64,000 nucleotides of DNA from Mariprofundaceae bacterium (GTDB lineage: Bacteria > Pseudomonadota > Zetaproteobacteria > Mariprofundales > Mariprofundaceae), in contig JAJFLC010000015.1 in assembly GCA_021772895.1 (NCBI GenBank), positions 248,001 through 312,000 of the forward strand, read 5' to 3'. The first letter of the stretch is position 1; the number at the start of each line of letters is the position of its first letter. A program made the translations under genes and the position numbers. Below, in pieces: positions 17,480 through 27,265 of this stretch. Below the pieces are notes generated by a model. That model made no database searches. It had not been told where the DNA came from and saw only the letters and a program-made list of their open reading frames with translations.

Positions 17480-17958
17480 TCTTCTTCCTCATGCAACTTT
17501 AAATCAGTCTCGTTTAAGATGCGTAGAATCGTAGCAGCATCGTGACCCTTATTCCGCAAAAAACGGGCATGACGTTGCCATACCCGCTCATCATCGTGCC
17601 GTAATCGCTGTGGATCACGCTGACTTAACAGCTCTCTACACACCTGAAACCCATCATATGAAGCTTCAGCGTCATCAAGTGCAACCTGCAAAGCAAGCGC
17701 TTCAACACCCTTCTGCCGTGCCTTTGCCGCTGCCATCCAGGGTGCTTCACCACGCTGCATTCGATAGCGTAAAAATGCCTCGGCATAACGTGAATCATTC
17801 AAATAACCATAATTTTTCAGCTCTTCAATCGCCGAATCAATCGCAATGTCATCAAAATTACGGCTTTCCAGCTTTTGCCTGACTTCTGCTTCACAATGCT
17901 CACGCCTTGTCAGCATACGCAGTGCCACAGAATAAGCTGCTTTGATATCAGGATTCAT
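17476..17958 (-). CDS. recX: Regulatory protein RecX
   Basis: 160 residues, three-helix repeat protein (AYSVALRMLTRREHCEAEVR, LKNYGYLNDSRYAEAFLRYR). RecX inhibits and tunes RecA filaments. It lies 46 bases downstream of recA on the same strand and overlaps alaS by ATGA, so RecA, its modulator and alanyl-tRNA synthetase are likely co-transcribed. Confidence 0.95.
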   Translation of the reverse strand: MNPDIKAAYSVALRMLTRREHCEAEVRQKLESRNFDDIAIDSAIEELKNYGYLNDSRYAEAFLRYRMQRGEAPWMAAAKARQKGVEALALQVALDDAEASYDGFQVCRELLSQRDPQRLRHDDERVWQRHARFLRNKGHDAATILRILNETDLKLHEEEE

Positions 17959-18004
17959 CAGAATTCACGGCCTCTCAGCCATTAATACAAAACCTTAACC
18001 GAAG

Positions 18005-19012
18005 TTACTCGGTTACAACTTCTTTATCACCAATACCAAGATTGTTACGCACCTTGCCTTCAATATCTGCCAAAATATCCGGGTTTTCTTTTAGAAAGTT
18101 GATCGCGTTATCACGGCCTTGCCCGATACGTTCCGTACCAATCGCATACCATGCACCGCTCTTTTTTACATGATCAAAATTCACACCCATATCAAGCACT
18201 TCACCGGCATGAGAAACACCTTCACCGTACATGATCGAAAACAGTGCCAGTTTGAATGGTGGTGCCATCTTGTTTTTCACCACCTTCACCTTGGTTTCGT
18301 TGCCAAGAATTTCATCACCCTTTTTGATTGCCCCGGTACGTCGAATATCAAGGCGAACAGAAGCGTAAAACTTCAGTGCGTTACCACCGGTTGTCGTCTC
18401 AGGGTTGCCAAACATCACACCGATCTTCATACGAATCTGATTGATAAAGATCACCATGGTCTTGGAGCGGGAAATCGATGATGTCAGTTTGCGCAATGCC
18501 TGACTCATTAATCGCGCCTGTAGCCCCATATGAGAATCACCCATATCACCTTCAAGCTCTGCACGCGGTGTTAAAGCAGCTACTGAATCCACCACGATAA
18601 TATCCAGTGCACCTGAACGGGTCAGCATATCAACAATTTCCAGTGCCTGCTCACCTGAATCAGGCTGGGAGACCAGCAGGTCATCAATATTCACACCCAG
18701 TTTCTCAGCATAGGCCGGATCCAAGGCATGTTCAGCATCCACAAAGGCAGCCGTACCACCCATCTTCTGTGCCTCTGCAACGGCGTGCAGTGCCAATGTC
18801 GTTTTACCGGAGGATTCCGGGCCATAAATTTCAATCACACGGCCGCGTGGATAGCCACCAATACCGAGCGCAGCATCCAGTGCAAGTGAGCCGGATGAGA
18901 TAACGTCCACATCCACTTTAGCCTGCTCGCCTAATCTCATCACCGTGCCTTTACCAAACTGTCGTTCGATCTGGCTTAGTGCGGTATCCAGTGCTTTTGT
19001 TTTATCGGACAT
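18005..19012 (-). CDS. recA: Recombinase RecA
   Basis: 335 residues. Walker [11 protein letters not shown], the [20 protein letters not shown] region, the L1/L2 loops ([35 protein letters not shown]) and the MAW-type C-terminal part are all present. It forms filaments on ssDNA for strand exchange and drives LexA cleavage. No CTGT-N8-ACAG SOS box is visible in the 81 bases upstream; the gene could be read from the rlmE-thpR side. RBS AGAGGATAAAAG precedes the ATG. Confidence 0.98.
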   Translation of the reverse strand: MSDKTKALDTALSQIERQFGKGTVMRLGEQAKVDVDVISSGSLALDAALGIGGYPRGRVIEIYGPESSGKTTLALHAVAEAQKMGGTAAFVDAEHALDPAYAEKLGVNIDDLLVSQPDSGEQALEIVDMLTRSGALDIIVVDSVAALTPRAELEGDMGDSHMGLQARLMSQALRKLTSSISRSKTMVIFINQIRMKIGVMFGNPETTTGGNALKFYASVRLDIRRTGAIKKGDEILGNETKVKVVKNKMAPPFKLALFSIMYGEGVSHAGEVLDMGVNFDHVKKSGAWYAIGTERIGQGRDNAINFLKENPDILADIEGKVRNNLGIGDKEVVTE

Positions 19013-19093
19013 TCTTTTATCCTCTCAATTCAAATCTAGCTCAATTTAATATCGTTCAACTTATCCAACCTGATCCAGGTCAGCCCCAACCCA

Positions 19094-19675
19094 TCAAAGA
19101 TCAAAGACTTCCAGCTTGCGATACCTGGCACCATCCGGGTGCAATGTAGACTGGTAGAGAACAAGGCTCTCTGCCACCCACTGCAATTGGGGAAGCTGTG
19201 ACATGTTTGCAAGTATCCCGGCATCTATCGGTGCCGGAAATTCACACCCTCTGGCTAAAGTAATATGCCCCTTAAACGGGCTCTCTTTGGCTGAACGTTT
19301 GCCCTTGCTGTTGCGAACCGTAGCACGACCTGCCTGTCTGCAACAACGGGCTAATTGTTTTAACGTCCCAGGCCCCTCCAGTGCATCAACACCCGCCCAA
19401 AGAACACGGGGTTTCAGAAGCCTTGGAAAAGCACCAAACGTTGTTGTTCCAAGCTGAATTGGATCAGTTTCTTTTGCACACGCCATCAGAGACTCAGCCA
19501 GATCATCAACCGCATCACCTTCAACATCACCATAAAAAGCGAGTGTCAGATGCCAGTTTTTGGTCGGTACATCCCGCCAATCGCCGGGCGCAAGATGAGT
19601 CGCTGCCTCTTGCCACCAGACATTGAGTTCCTCAGTAACAGCATAGGGAGTATCCAGTGCTGCAAAAAGTCTCAC
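19094..19675 (-). CDS. thpR: RNA 2',3'-cyclic phosphodiesterase
   Basis: 193 residues with the two HxTx motifs of the 2H phosphoesterase family, HLTLAFYGD (about residue 43) and HITLARGCE (about 135). These enzymes open 2',3'-cyclic phosphates and can ligate RNA through 2'-5' bonds in vitro. Starts at a GTG overlapping the rlmE stop (GTGA). Found next to recA in many genomes. Confidence 0.92.
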   Translation of the reverse strand: MRLFAALDTPYAVTEELNVWWQEAATHLAPGDWRDVPTKNWHLTLAFYGDVEGDAVDDLAESLMACAKETDPIQLGTTTFGAFPRLLKPRVLWAGVDALEGPGTLKQLARCCRQAGRATVRNSKGKRSAKESPFKGHITLARGCEFPAPIDAGILANMSQLPQLQWVAESLVLYQSTLHPDGARYRKLEVFDL

Positions 19676-20316
19676 TGGCCCCTAAACCCACGGGCTAAAA
19701 GAAAAAATTCACTGGAAGTTTTCCGGCTTGCGGCAGGTTTGATATTTTTCACCTTTTCAAAAGCCATGCCAAGCTCACGGCGAAACTGATCATAACCCTC
19801 ACCCATAAAGGTTTTCATCAACAGCTCTCCACCGGGTTTCAGGTGTTCTTTGGCAAAATGCAGTGTCATCTCATTGAGGCCAATCATACGCATTTGATCA
19901 ACCAACTTGTTACCACTCAGTTCCGGTGCCATATCTGAAACCACCAGATCAACTGCCCGACCAGCAAGTGCCTGATTCAAAGCCTGCTGACCTTTCGGCG
20001 AATCAAAATCACCTTCAATCAACGTAACACCTTCAATCGCATTTAAAGGAAGCAGATCAATGCCAATCACCAGACCATCTGGCCCAAGTCGATTTGCAAT
20101 CTCCTCACTCCATGAGCCGGGCGCACAACCTAAATCAAGCACAACACTGTTTTTCCTGATTTCCAGACCATGTTCATCAAGGATTTCAGTTAATTTAAAC
20201 ACGGCACGTGATCGTTTTCCCTCACGCTGTGCCTGTTTTACATGAGCATCATTGGCATGGCGTTGAAACCATGCTGATGTTTTACGGTCTTTTTTACTCT
20301 TGGACTGCTTTCCCAA
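19672..20316 (-). CDS. rlmE: 23S rRNA 2'-O-ribose methyltransferase RlmE (FtsJ)
   Basis: 214 residues. FtsJ fold with SAM motif VVLDLGCAPGSWSEE, and the catalytic K-D-K-E set visible in AVFKL, VVSDMAPELSGN, LLMKTFMGEGYD and SSEFFLLARGF. Methylates U2552 of 23S rRNA in the large subunit. First gene of the leftward rlmE-thpR-recA-recX-alaS run; a TATAAT lies just upstream on the minus strand (20338-20333) but no good -35 is seen. Confidence 0.96.
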   Translation of the reverse strand: MGKQSKSKKDRKTSAWFQRHANDAHVKQAQREGKRSRAVFKLTEILDEHGLEIRKNSVVLDLGCAPGSWSEEIANRLGPDGLVIGIDLLPLNAIEGVTLIEGDFDSPKGQQALNQALAGRAVDLVVSDMAPELSGNKLVDQMRMIGLNEMTLHFAKEHLKPGGELLMKTFMGEGYDQFRRELGMAFEKVKNIKPAASRKTSSEFFLLARGFRGQ

Positions 20317-20505
20317 TGAGATTTCCTCTAATATTATATCTTTTCACGATGCCGTGTTGTTTCCATTTAATTCGCCTTCTCTAAACAGCCTCAAAAATCG
20401 CATCAAAAAACAGTAATCGTATGGCCACTGAACATCAGAGAAAATCAAAATATCGATGCGTCTTTTGAACATGATCAAACAACATCTATAGTCTATAGAA
20501 ACTGT

Positions 20506-21267
20506 CTACTCCTTAAGCTTCCAACCGACAGACCACAAACGCCAACAAGTTAAAACCGTTGCCAGAGCGAAACCTGCAACAATACCGATGGACAGAACCG
20601 GATCACTGTCTCCGACTCCCAGAAAACCATACCGAAAACCGTCAATCAAATAGAAAAACGGGTTATACAAACTCACCTGCTGCCAAAATGGAGGCAGCTG
20701 TCCAATCGAATAAAATACGCCGGATAGAAATGTAAGCGGCATAATAATGAAATTTGTTATCATCGCCATATTATCAAAATTATTTGACCACATGCCCGCA
20801 ATCAAGCCAAGCCCTCCCATAATCACACTTCCACAAATACCATAAACCAGAATGAACCCGAAATGATGCAATGAAATATCAACAAACGGAAACAGCACAA
20901 GTAAAAATACCGTCACCACAATAACGGCACGCAATACTGCCGCGGTTAAAAAGGCGAAAACCATTTCAAGAGCAGAAAGCGGTGCCATCAACAGATAGAC
21001 ATGCACGTTCATCACTTTTCCGATAATGATAGAGCTGGAGGTATTCGCGAAGGCATTTTGCAACATACTCATCATCGCCAGTCCCGGTATCAGAAAGGTA
21101 AAATAATCGACATCCATACCCGGCACCTGTCGGTCACCCATGGCATAACGAAACACAATCAAATAAAGAATCGCAGTCAACGCAGGGGCCGCGACAGTCT
21201 GCATATTCACTTTTAAAAAACGATGTGCTTCCCGTTCAAACAAGGTCCATGTGCCTCTTGGATTCAT
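20506..21267 (-). CDS. ABC-2 type transporter permease
   Basis: 253 residues, six membrane helices, ABC-2 permease of the NodJ/YadH kind (VAAPALTAILYLIVFRYAMG, PLTFLSGVFYSIGQLPPFWQ, NPFFYLIDGFRYGFLG). Overlaps the ATPase stop by ATGA. Together they form an exporter of unknown substrate, resembling YadG/YadH of E. coli. The 190 bases between this gene and rlmE hold nothing clear. Confidence 0.93.
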   Translation of the reverse strand: MNPRGTWTLFEREAHRFLKVNMQTVAAPALTAILYLIVFRYAMGDRQVPGMDVDYFTFLIPGLAMMSMLQNAFANTSSSIIIGKVMNVHVYLLMAPLSALEMVFAFLTAAVLRAVIVVTVFLLVLFPFVDISLHHFGFILVYGICGSVIMGGLGLIAGMWSNNFDNMAMITNFIIMPLTFLSGVFYSIGQLPPFWQQVSLYNPFFYLIDGFRYGFLGVGDSDPVLSIGIVAGFALATVLTCWRLWSVGWKLKE

Positions 21268-22205
21268 GAAAAAACCTCTTTCTGTGTCAAACGTAAAAAC
21301 ACATCTTCTAAATCTTCCTGACAGACCCCCGCATCCAGCGGCGCTCCGAAACGCTTCTGCGCCGCATCATAAGCCTCATGAAATGTTGATTCTTTAAGAT
21401 CCTTTCGATTCAGTGTGAGGCACAGTCTTCCATCATCAATTCTGGGGAAAAAGGTTGCTAAAACCTCTTCATCTTCAGGCAACAGACACCAATCATCTTC
21501 ATAACGAAGCCACAAATAAGAGCCTGCCACGTTATGCAGCAATTCATCCATGGAACTTGATGCAATTGTCTTTCCCTGATCAATGATTGCCACATGATCA
21601 CAAAGCTCTTCAGCCTCTTCCAGATAATGCGTGGTCAAAAGAATGGTTGTGCCCTTTTGATTTAACTCACGCATATAATCCCACAGACGTTTACGCAACT
21701 CGACATCAACACCCGCCGTTGGCTCATCAAGAACAACCAGCGGTGGCCTATGCACCAAAGCCTGAGCTATCAGCAAACGCCTGCGCATACCGCCAGAGAG
21801 CTGGCGTGTATTTTTATTGGCATGTTCAGCCAGTTCCAAACGCTCCAACAACTCTTCAATCCACTTCATATCCGGCTTTTGACCATAAAGCCCACAAATC
21901 ATACGCAACACTTCTTTGGGTGTAAAAAACGGATCAAAAGCCACTTCCTGCGGCACCACACCCATATTACGTTTACACCAGAGACGTTCAGTGAACATAT
22001 CATGTCCCAACAGTTCAATACTTCCTGATGTTGGCACAACCGTATCTGCCATGATATTGATCAATGTGCTCTTACCTGCCCCATTTGGGCCAAGTAGTGC
22101 AAAAAAGCTCCCCCTCGGAACTGACAAAGAGACATTTGTGAGTGCTTCTTTGCCATTGTGATAAGCTTTACAAAGGTTGTTAACGTTTAATGCATAGTCT
22201 GTCAT
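21264..22205 (-). CDS. ABC transporter ATP-binding protein
   Basis: 313 residues from the ATG at 22205 (MTDYALNVNNLCKAYH). The open frame runs up to 22244, but that start would lie inside the erpA terminator hairpin. Walker A GPNGAGKSTL, signature LSGGMRRRLLIAQAL, Walker B VVLDEPTAGVD and H-loop TTHYLEEAEEL are intact. Drives the ABC-2 permease that follows. Similar to YadG-type ATPases. Confidence 0.95.
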   Translation of the reverse strand: MTDYALNVNNLCKAYHNGKEALTNVSLSVPRGSFFALLGPNGAGKSTLINIMADTVVPTSGSIELLGHDMFTERLWCKRNMGVVPQEVAFDPFFTPKEVLRMICGLYGQKPDMKWIEELLERLELAEHANKNTRQLSGGMRRRLLIAQALVHRPPLVVLDEPTAGVDVELRKRLWDYMRELNQKGTTILLTTHYLEEAEELCDHVAIIDQGKTIASSSMDELLHNVAGSYLWLRYEDDWCLLPEDEEVLATFFPRIDDGRLCLTLNRKDLKESTFHEAYDAAQKRFGAPLDAGVCQEDLEDVFLRLTQKEVFS

Positions 22206-22224
22206 GCCGCTACCATACAGGAGA

Positions 22225-22264
22225 TCAACCAAAAACGGAGCCATAAGGCTCCGTTTTTGGTTGA
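22225..22264 (-). terminator. Rho-independent terminator after erpA
   Basis: Perfect 18-base arms TCAACCAAAAACGGAGCC and GGCTCCGTTTTTGGTTGA around ATAA. The stem itself carries the A and T runs, so it can end transcription in both directions; it lies 16 bases after the erpA stop. Confidence 0.9.
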
Positions 22265-22280
22265 GATATTAAATTTGCAA

Positions 22281-22646
22281 TCAATAGCCAGCATTATTGG
22301 CGCAGCCAGCGCCTGTTTCCGCAGGCGTAAATGATTTTCCACAGCCACAAGTAGAGCCTGCATTTGGATTGCGAATCACAAAAGATTCGCCATTAATCGA
22401 AGTCTGGTAATCCACTTCGGCTCCATCAATCAGATCCAGACTCATTTGATCTACCAATAGCTTAACGCCATGATTTTCTACCACGTGATCGTTATCTTTT
22501 ATCTCTTCATCAAAAGTAAAACCATACTGAAAACCCGAACAGCCACCACCGGAAACAAATATCCTCAAACACATGGATGCGTTGTCCTCATCGGCAAGCA
22601 AGCCGTCGATTTTTTTTGCTGCAGCTTCGGTCAATGTTAATGACAT
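22281..22646 (-). CDS. erpA: Iron-sulfur cluster insertion protein, ErpA/IscA type
   Basis: 121 residues from the ATG with GAGGAG upstream (22646). A-type carrier with the three conserved cysteines in GGCSGFQYGFTFDE and GSTCGCGKSF. YGFTFDE and the NPNAGSTCGCGKSF end favour ErpA over IscA, but the split is not sharp. Delivers Fe-S clusters to target enzymes. Stands alone with its own terminator, convergent with nothing and divergent from apbE. Confidence 0.9.
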   Translation of the reverse strand: MSLTLTEAAAKKIDGLLADEDNASMCLRIFVSGGGCSGFQYGFTFDEEIKDNDHVVENHGVKLLVDQMSLDLIDGAEVDYQTSINGESFVIRNPNAGSTCGCGKSFTPAETGAGCANNAGY

Positions 22647-22796
22647 CTTTTGCTCCTCACGTTCAATTTCACACTCATTCATCCATTACAATTGCATGCA
22701 CTCTCATACAAATAAAATGAACCCATGATTAATATAGCCTGAATCATCACGTTTCACATTCGATTTTTCCGTGCAAAGACAAGCCAAACTTGCTTC

Positions 22797-23861
22797 ATGC
22801 ACAGCAAACATGACAATCACGGGATGCAGAATATAATTTTCAGTTTCATCGCCATGATGTTTATCCATGCATGCACGCCTACGTCTGGAACTGTACATGA
22901 AACCCGCTTTATGATGGGCACACTAGTTGATTTTACACTATATAGTGACAACAAAAAAAATGCGCCTATTGCGATCAAAGCCGCCAGCGATGAAATGCAG
23001 CGAATCGAACAGCTTTTCAGCATCTATGGTGATCAACCCAATGCTATCAAAACATTTAATACATCCGTACCAAACACACCCATTAAATTACCAGACGAAG
23101 TGGATACACTTCTGGCTCAAGCTGAACAGTTGAGGCGCAAAAGTTTAGGTGCATTTAATCCAGCATTGGGTTCGCTTAACAAGCTTTGGGGGTTTTCACG
23201 CTCAACGGATGCTTCGCTTCCTGCGCCTTCATCACCACCCGCAACCGATCAAATCAGTGCTTTACAAGCCGCCAGTATGCATTGCATCCAAAAGCATCAT
23301 CAAAACAGATGGAGTCGAAAAAACCGTGATTGTAAGCTCGACTTTGGTGCCATCGCCAAAGGGTATGCACTCGAACAGGGTATGCAGGTATTAAAATCTC
23401 ATGGTATTCAAAATGCGATCATTAATGCAGGCGGTGACATTAGAGTAAGCGGTAAACATGGTGGCCGCGCCTGGAAGATAGGTATCCGTCACCCCCGCCA
23501 CGCGGAAAAAGTCATCGCAACCATAAACATAGAAGGTGATTTGAGCATTGTCACATCCGGGGATTATGAACGTTTTTATATTTATAAAGGAAAACGTTAC
23601 CACCATATTTTAGATCCCAAAACCGGCATGCCAGCCACAAAGACACAAAGTGCCACCGTTGTTACAACGAATGCAACATCTGCGGATGCCTGGAGCACTG
23701 CATTGTTTGTCACAGGCCTTAAGGGTATTGAAAGCATCGAAAAGTTGGGTATGAGTGCAATCCTTATTGATGCAGATGGAAAGATTCATACAACAGAAAA
23801 TATCGAATCCCGCTTGCAGCTATCCTTCAGCCCTCCTATGCTCCGTACATCAGAGCATTGA
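22797..23861 (+). CDS. apbE: FAD:protein FMN transferase
   Basis: 354 residues. A lipoprotein-type signal (FIAMMFIHAC) precedes the ApbE domain, with FMMGTLVDFTLYS, LDFGAIAKGYALEQG, NAGGDIRVSG and HHILDPKTGMPA; the metal-binding AD near TSADAWSTALFV is present. It attaches FMN to Thr in proteins such as NqrB/C or RnfD/G, in the periplasm. The start may be the ATG at 22824; neither has a good ribosome site. Confidence 0.94.
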   Translation: MHSKHDNHGMQNIIFSFIAMMFIHACTPTSGTVHETRFMMGTLVDFTLYSDNKKNAPIAIKAASDEMQRIEQLFSIYGDQPNAIKTFNTSVPNTPIKLPDEVDTLLAQAEQLRRKSLGAFNPALGSLNKLWGFSRSTDASLPAPSSPPATDQISALQAASMHCIQKHHQNRWSRKNRDCKLDFGAIAKGYALEQGMQVLKSHGIQNAIINAGGDIRVSGKHGGRAWKIGIRHPRHAEKVIATINIEGDLSIVTSGDYERFYIYKGKRYHHILDPKTGMPATKTQSATVVTTNATSADAWSTALFVTGLKGIESIEKLGMSAILIDADGKIHTTENIESRLQLSFSPPMLRTSEH

Positions 23862-23882
23862 ACTAATTTCCAGGGAGGAATC

Positions 23883-24935
23883 ATGGACGTCTCCGAATTG
23901 CTTGCTTTTACAGTAAAAAATGGTGCTTCCGATCTGCACGTCTCATCCGGTGAGCCACCTATGATCCGAATCCATGGTGATATGACCCGCATCAAAATGC
24001 CCGAACTGGCAGAACGTGACGTGCAGGCTATGGTTTATGACATCATGAATGATACGCAACGCAAACTGTTTGAAGAGCATCTGGAACTGGATTTCTCTTT
24101 TTCACTTGGTGATATTGCCCGCTTTCGTGTCAATGTATTCAAACAAAACCGCGGCATGAGTGCTGCCTTTCGTGTGATCCCCAACGAAGTCTTCACACTG
24201 GAACAACTCAAGTGTCCTGAAATATTTGCAGACATTGCCATGTCAGCACGTGGCTTATGTTTGGTGACAGGCCCGACTGGTTCAGGTAAATCGACCACCC
24301 TTGCCGCCATGGTAGATCACCGCAATCAGGGTGAAAAAGGCCATATTCTGACCATTGAAGACCCCATCGAATTTGTTCATCGCTCAAAAGCTGCACTGGT
24401 CTCTCAACGTGAACTTGGACCCCATACGCACTCTTTTGCCAATGCACTGAGAAGCTCTTTACGTGAAGACCCCGATGTTGTGCTTGTCGGTGAGTTGCGA
24501 GACCTTGAAACCATCCGTCTTGCCCTGACCGCTGCAGAGACGGGTCACATGGTGTTTGCCACGCTGCATACCTCATCCGCCCCCAAAACCATTGACCGTG
24601 TTATCGATGTGTTTCCGGCTGCAGAAAAAGACATGGTACGTGCTATGCTTTCCGAATCCTTACGTGCAGTTATATCACAAAGCCTGATGAAAACAGCCGA
24701 TGGTAATGGGCGAGTCGCGGCGCATGAAATTATGTTGGGAACCCCTGCAATTCGAAACCTGATCCGTGAAAACAAAGTTCCTCAAATGGTGTCCGTGATG
24801 CAAACATCTTTACGCGAAGGCATGCAAACGCTGGACTCTGACCTGCAAAAACTGGTCAAATCACGAAAAATCACGCAACAAACAGCACTTGAAAAGGCTC
24901 AAAACAAACAGCTGTTTGGCGGCGGAAACGTTTAA
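23883..24935 (+). CDS. pilT: Type IV pilus retraction ATPase PilT
   Basis: 350 residues. Walker A GPTGSGKSTTLAAMVDH, Asp box TIEDPIEFVH, Walker B LVGELRDLET, His box AETGHMVFATLHT, and the AIRNLIRE motif near the C-terminus that is needed for retraction. This motif makes it the best candidate for the main PilT. RBS CAGGGAGGAATC precedes the ATG. First of three tandem paralogues, 55 bases before the next. Confidence 0.95.
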   Translation: MDVSELLAFTVKNGASDLHVSSGEPPMIRIHGDMTRIKMPELAERDVQAMVYDIMNDTQRKLFEEHLELDFSFSLGDIARFRVNVFKQNRGMSAAFRVIPNEVFTLEQLKCPEIFADIAMSARGLCLVTGPTGSGKSTTLAAMVDHRNQGEKGHILTIEDPIEFVHRSKAALVSQRELGPHTHSFANALRSSLREDPDVVLVGELRDLETIRLALTAAETGHMVFATLHTSSAPKTIDRVIDVFPAAEKDMVRAMLSESLRAVISQSLMKTADGNGRVAAHEIMLGTPAIRNLIRENKVPQMVSVMQTSLREGMQTLDSDLQKLVKSRKITQQTALEKAQNKQLFGGGNV

Positions 24936-24989
24936 CGCTTCCGCATGCACAATTCAAATCAATGATGATTAAAAACACTGGAGTAACGC

Positions 24990-26141
24990 ATGAGTGCCAA
25001 TGAACCTCAAAAGCTGACAATCAAGCAATTGTTGATGGTCATGGTGAAAAAAGACGCATCCGATGTCTATATCACCCAAGGTATGCCACCAGCGTATCGA
25101 ATCAATGGTGTTGTTATGCCACTGAAACAGGAGCCTCTGAACTCCGTACAGTGCGAACAGTTGGCCAACTCATGTATGAGTGAAAAACAACGGGCAGCCT
25201 TTGCTGCCGACTATGAGATGAATCTTGCACTTGCATATCCGGACTTAGGCCGCTTCCGTGTTAATATTTTTCGTCAGATGGGCAATGTCGGACTGGTCAT
25301 CAGACAAATCAAAACCGAAGTACCCACCCTTGAAGGTCTTGGTTTGCCTGAGATATTCAAAGATTTGGCTATGGCAAAACGAGGTCTGGTCATTATGGTA
25401 GGTGCAACGGGTTGTGGTAAATCCACCTCTCTGGCTGCACTTGTCGATCACAGGAATCGTACACAGGCAGGTCATATCATTACCATTGAAGACCCGGTTG
25501 AGTTTGTACACGAACATAAAAAATGTGTCGTTACCCAACGAGAAATCGGCACAGATACCCACGAATATGAAGCTGCTCTGAAAAACACACTGCGGCAGGC
25601 GCCCGATGTGATTTTGGTGGGTGAGATTAGAGACAGAAAAACTATGGAACATGCACTTGAATTTGCCGAGACCGGGCATTTATGTATGGCAACACTGCAT
25701 GCCAACAATGCCAATCAGGCGCTTGAGCGTGTATTGAATTTTTTCCCCGAAGAAGTACACCCTCAGGTACGTTTAAACTTGGCACTCAACCTCAAAGGTA
25801 TTCTTTCCCAACGCTTGGTCAAAACAGCAGATGGTGGCCGCATACCTGCCATTGAGATCATGATTAATACACCAAGAATCTCTGACTTGATCGATAAATG
25901 GGAAATTGGTGAGATTAAAGAGTCCATGGCAGATGGTGAAAACTACGGCATGCAAACCTTTGATCAGCACCTTCTTAAACTCTGGAGGCAAGGCCTTGTT
26001 GGCGAAGATGAGGCACTTAGACATGCAGATTCGGTGAATGATCTGCGCTTGAGAATGAAGATGGCCAAGTTGGAAGGCAATGAAAGTGGCGGCGGCATTG
26101 ATGAATTGACTGCTGGCTCATCATCGGACCTTAAAATCTGA
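24990..26141 (+). CDS. pilU: PilT/PilU-family pilus ATPase
   Basis: 383 residues. Walker A GATGCGKSTSLAALVDH (Cys for Ser), Walker B ILVGEIRDRKTMEHALEF, His box AETGHLCMATLHANNANQAL. In place of AIRNLIRE it reads RISDLIDKWEIGEIKESM, as in PilU, and has a longer C-terminal tail (GGGIDELTAGSS). PilU boosts PilT-driven retraction. RBS GGAGTAACGC. Stop overlaps the next ATG by one base (TGATG). Confidence 0.9.
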   Translation: MSANEPQKLTIKQLLMVMVKKDASDVYITQGMPPAYRINGVVMPLKQEPLNSVQCEQLANSCMSEKQRAAFAADYEMNLALAYPDLGRFRVNIFRQMGNVGLVIRQIKTEVPTLEGLGLPEIFKDLAMAKRGLVIMVGATGCGKSTSLAALVDHRNRTQAGHIITIEDPVEFVHEHKKCVVTQREIGTDTHEYEAALKNTLRQAPDVILVGEIRDRKTMEHALEFAETGHLCMATLHANNANQALERVLNFFPEEVHPQVRLNLALNLKGILSQRLVKTADGGRIPAIEIMINTPRISDLIDKWEIGEIKESMADGENYGMQTFDQHLLKLWRQGLVGEDEALRHADSVNDLRLRMKMAKLEGNESGGGIDELTAGSSSDLKI

Positions 26142-27232
26142 TGGCTGACTGGCATTTGATTGATGACCTCCTGCTGGCCGCCCATAAACATAGAGCTTCA
26201 GATTTGGTTGTGCGAACCGGAGATCGAGTACGTATGCGAATCAATGGTTCAATTGTTACAATCTCCCCGGATAAAATCCCACAACCAAGCCGAGAGCAGA
26301 CCATTGATATGGTTAAACATCTGATCAGAAATGTTCCAAATGATGGGGATATTGAAACAATAAAAAGTAGAGACTTCCATTATTCACTCGAAAATGTCGC
26401 TCACTTTCGTGTACATGTCATGCGCACCAATAATAATCTCGGTATTGTTGCACGTATTATTCCACAAAAAATTCCAGGGTTTGACGAACTTCGCCTGCCA
26501 CCGGTCATTCGGGAGGTATCTAATCACCGCAATGGCTTGATTCTAATGTCAGGCGCAACCGGTTCAGGTAAAAGTACCACGCTGGCAGCGATTTTGGATT
26601 ATATTATTGAACATCGTCCGGTGCACGTGGTTACGCTTGAAGACCCCATTGAATACCGCTACAGCGTCACTCGAAAAGGTACTGTTTGTCAGCGCGAACT
26701 GGGCCTTGATGTCATGACTTATGCACAAGGTCTTAATGATGCGATGCGTGAAGCACCCGACATCATTGTTGCCGGTGAGGTGCGGGATCGTGAAACCATT
26801 CAGCTGGCCCTTCAATCTTCGGAGACAGGTCACCTGGTCATGGCAACCGTACACGCCACAACCGCTATCGGCACCATGCAACGTGTCATGTCCGCATTTA
26901 ACCTGAACGAACAGGATGCAATCCGCGAACGTCTGTCAGAAAACCTACGTGCTATTGTGGTTCAAAAACTATTGCCAAAAAAAGATGGCAAAGGTCGCAT
27001 TGTCGTGCTCGAGGTGATGATCCGAAACTCAGTGATTAAACATTTTATACTTGATCCAGATCGCTGGCGTGAAATTCCTAAAGCCATGGAAGAAGGTTCA
27101 GTACTTTATGGTAGCCAGTCATTTGACCAACACCTGCAACAACTGGTGGAGTCAGATCAGGTCGAATATGAAGAAGCACTTGCCAGCGCATCATATCCGG
27201 AAGACTTTGCCATGCGGATGGGTCGTGAATAA
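26141..27232 (+). CDS. Third PilT-family ATPase
   Basis: 363 residues. Walker A GATGSGKSTTLAAILDY, Asp box TLEDPIEYRYS, Walker B VAGEVRDRETIQLAL, His box SSETGHLVMATVHATT. The AIRNLIRE site reads SVIKHFILDPDRWREIPKAM, so it is neither a clear PilT nor PilU; it may be a PilT2-like accessory motor. Coupled to pilU by TGATG. Three such genes together are unusual. Confidence 0.88.
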   Translation: MADWHLIDDLLLAAHKHRASDLVVRTGDRVRMRINGSIVTISPDKIPQPSREQTIDMVKHLIRNVPNDGDIETIKSRDFHYSLENVAHFRVHVMRTNNNLGIVARIIPQKIPGFDELRLPPVIREVSNHRNGLILMSGATGSGKSTTLAAILDYIIEHRPVHVVTLEDPIEYRYSVTRKGTVCQRELGLDVMTYAQGLNDAMREAPDIIVAGEVRDRETIQLALQSSETGHLVMATVHATTAIGTMQRVMSAFNLNEQDAIRERLSENLRAIVVQKLLPKKDGKGRIVVLEVMIRNSVIKHFILDPDRWREIPKAMEEGSVLYGSQSFDQHLQQLVESDQVEYEEALASASYPEDFAMRMGRE

Positions 27233-27264
27233 GCGATTTAAGCCATTGCTTCACGACCCTTTTT
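27220..27264 (+). terminator. Terminator of the pilT cluster
   Basis: 10-base arms GGGTCGTGAA (27220-27229) and TTCACGACCC (27250-27259) followed by TTTTTCC. The left arm contains the last codons of the third ATPase and abuts its TAA. Confidence 0.85.
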
Positions 27265-27265
27265 C

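Noticed and set aside
22206-22244. Longer ABC ATPase start at 22244
   Set aside because: Would begin inside the erpA terminator stem; the ATG at 22205 gives a normal ABC N-terminus.
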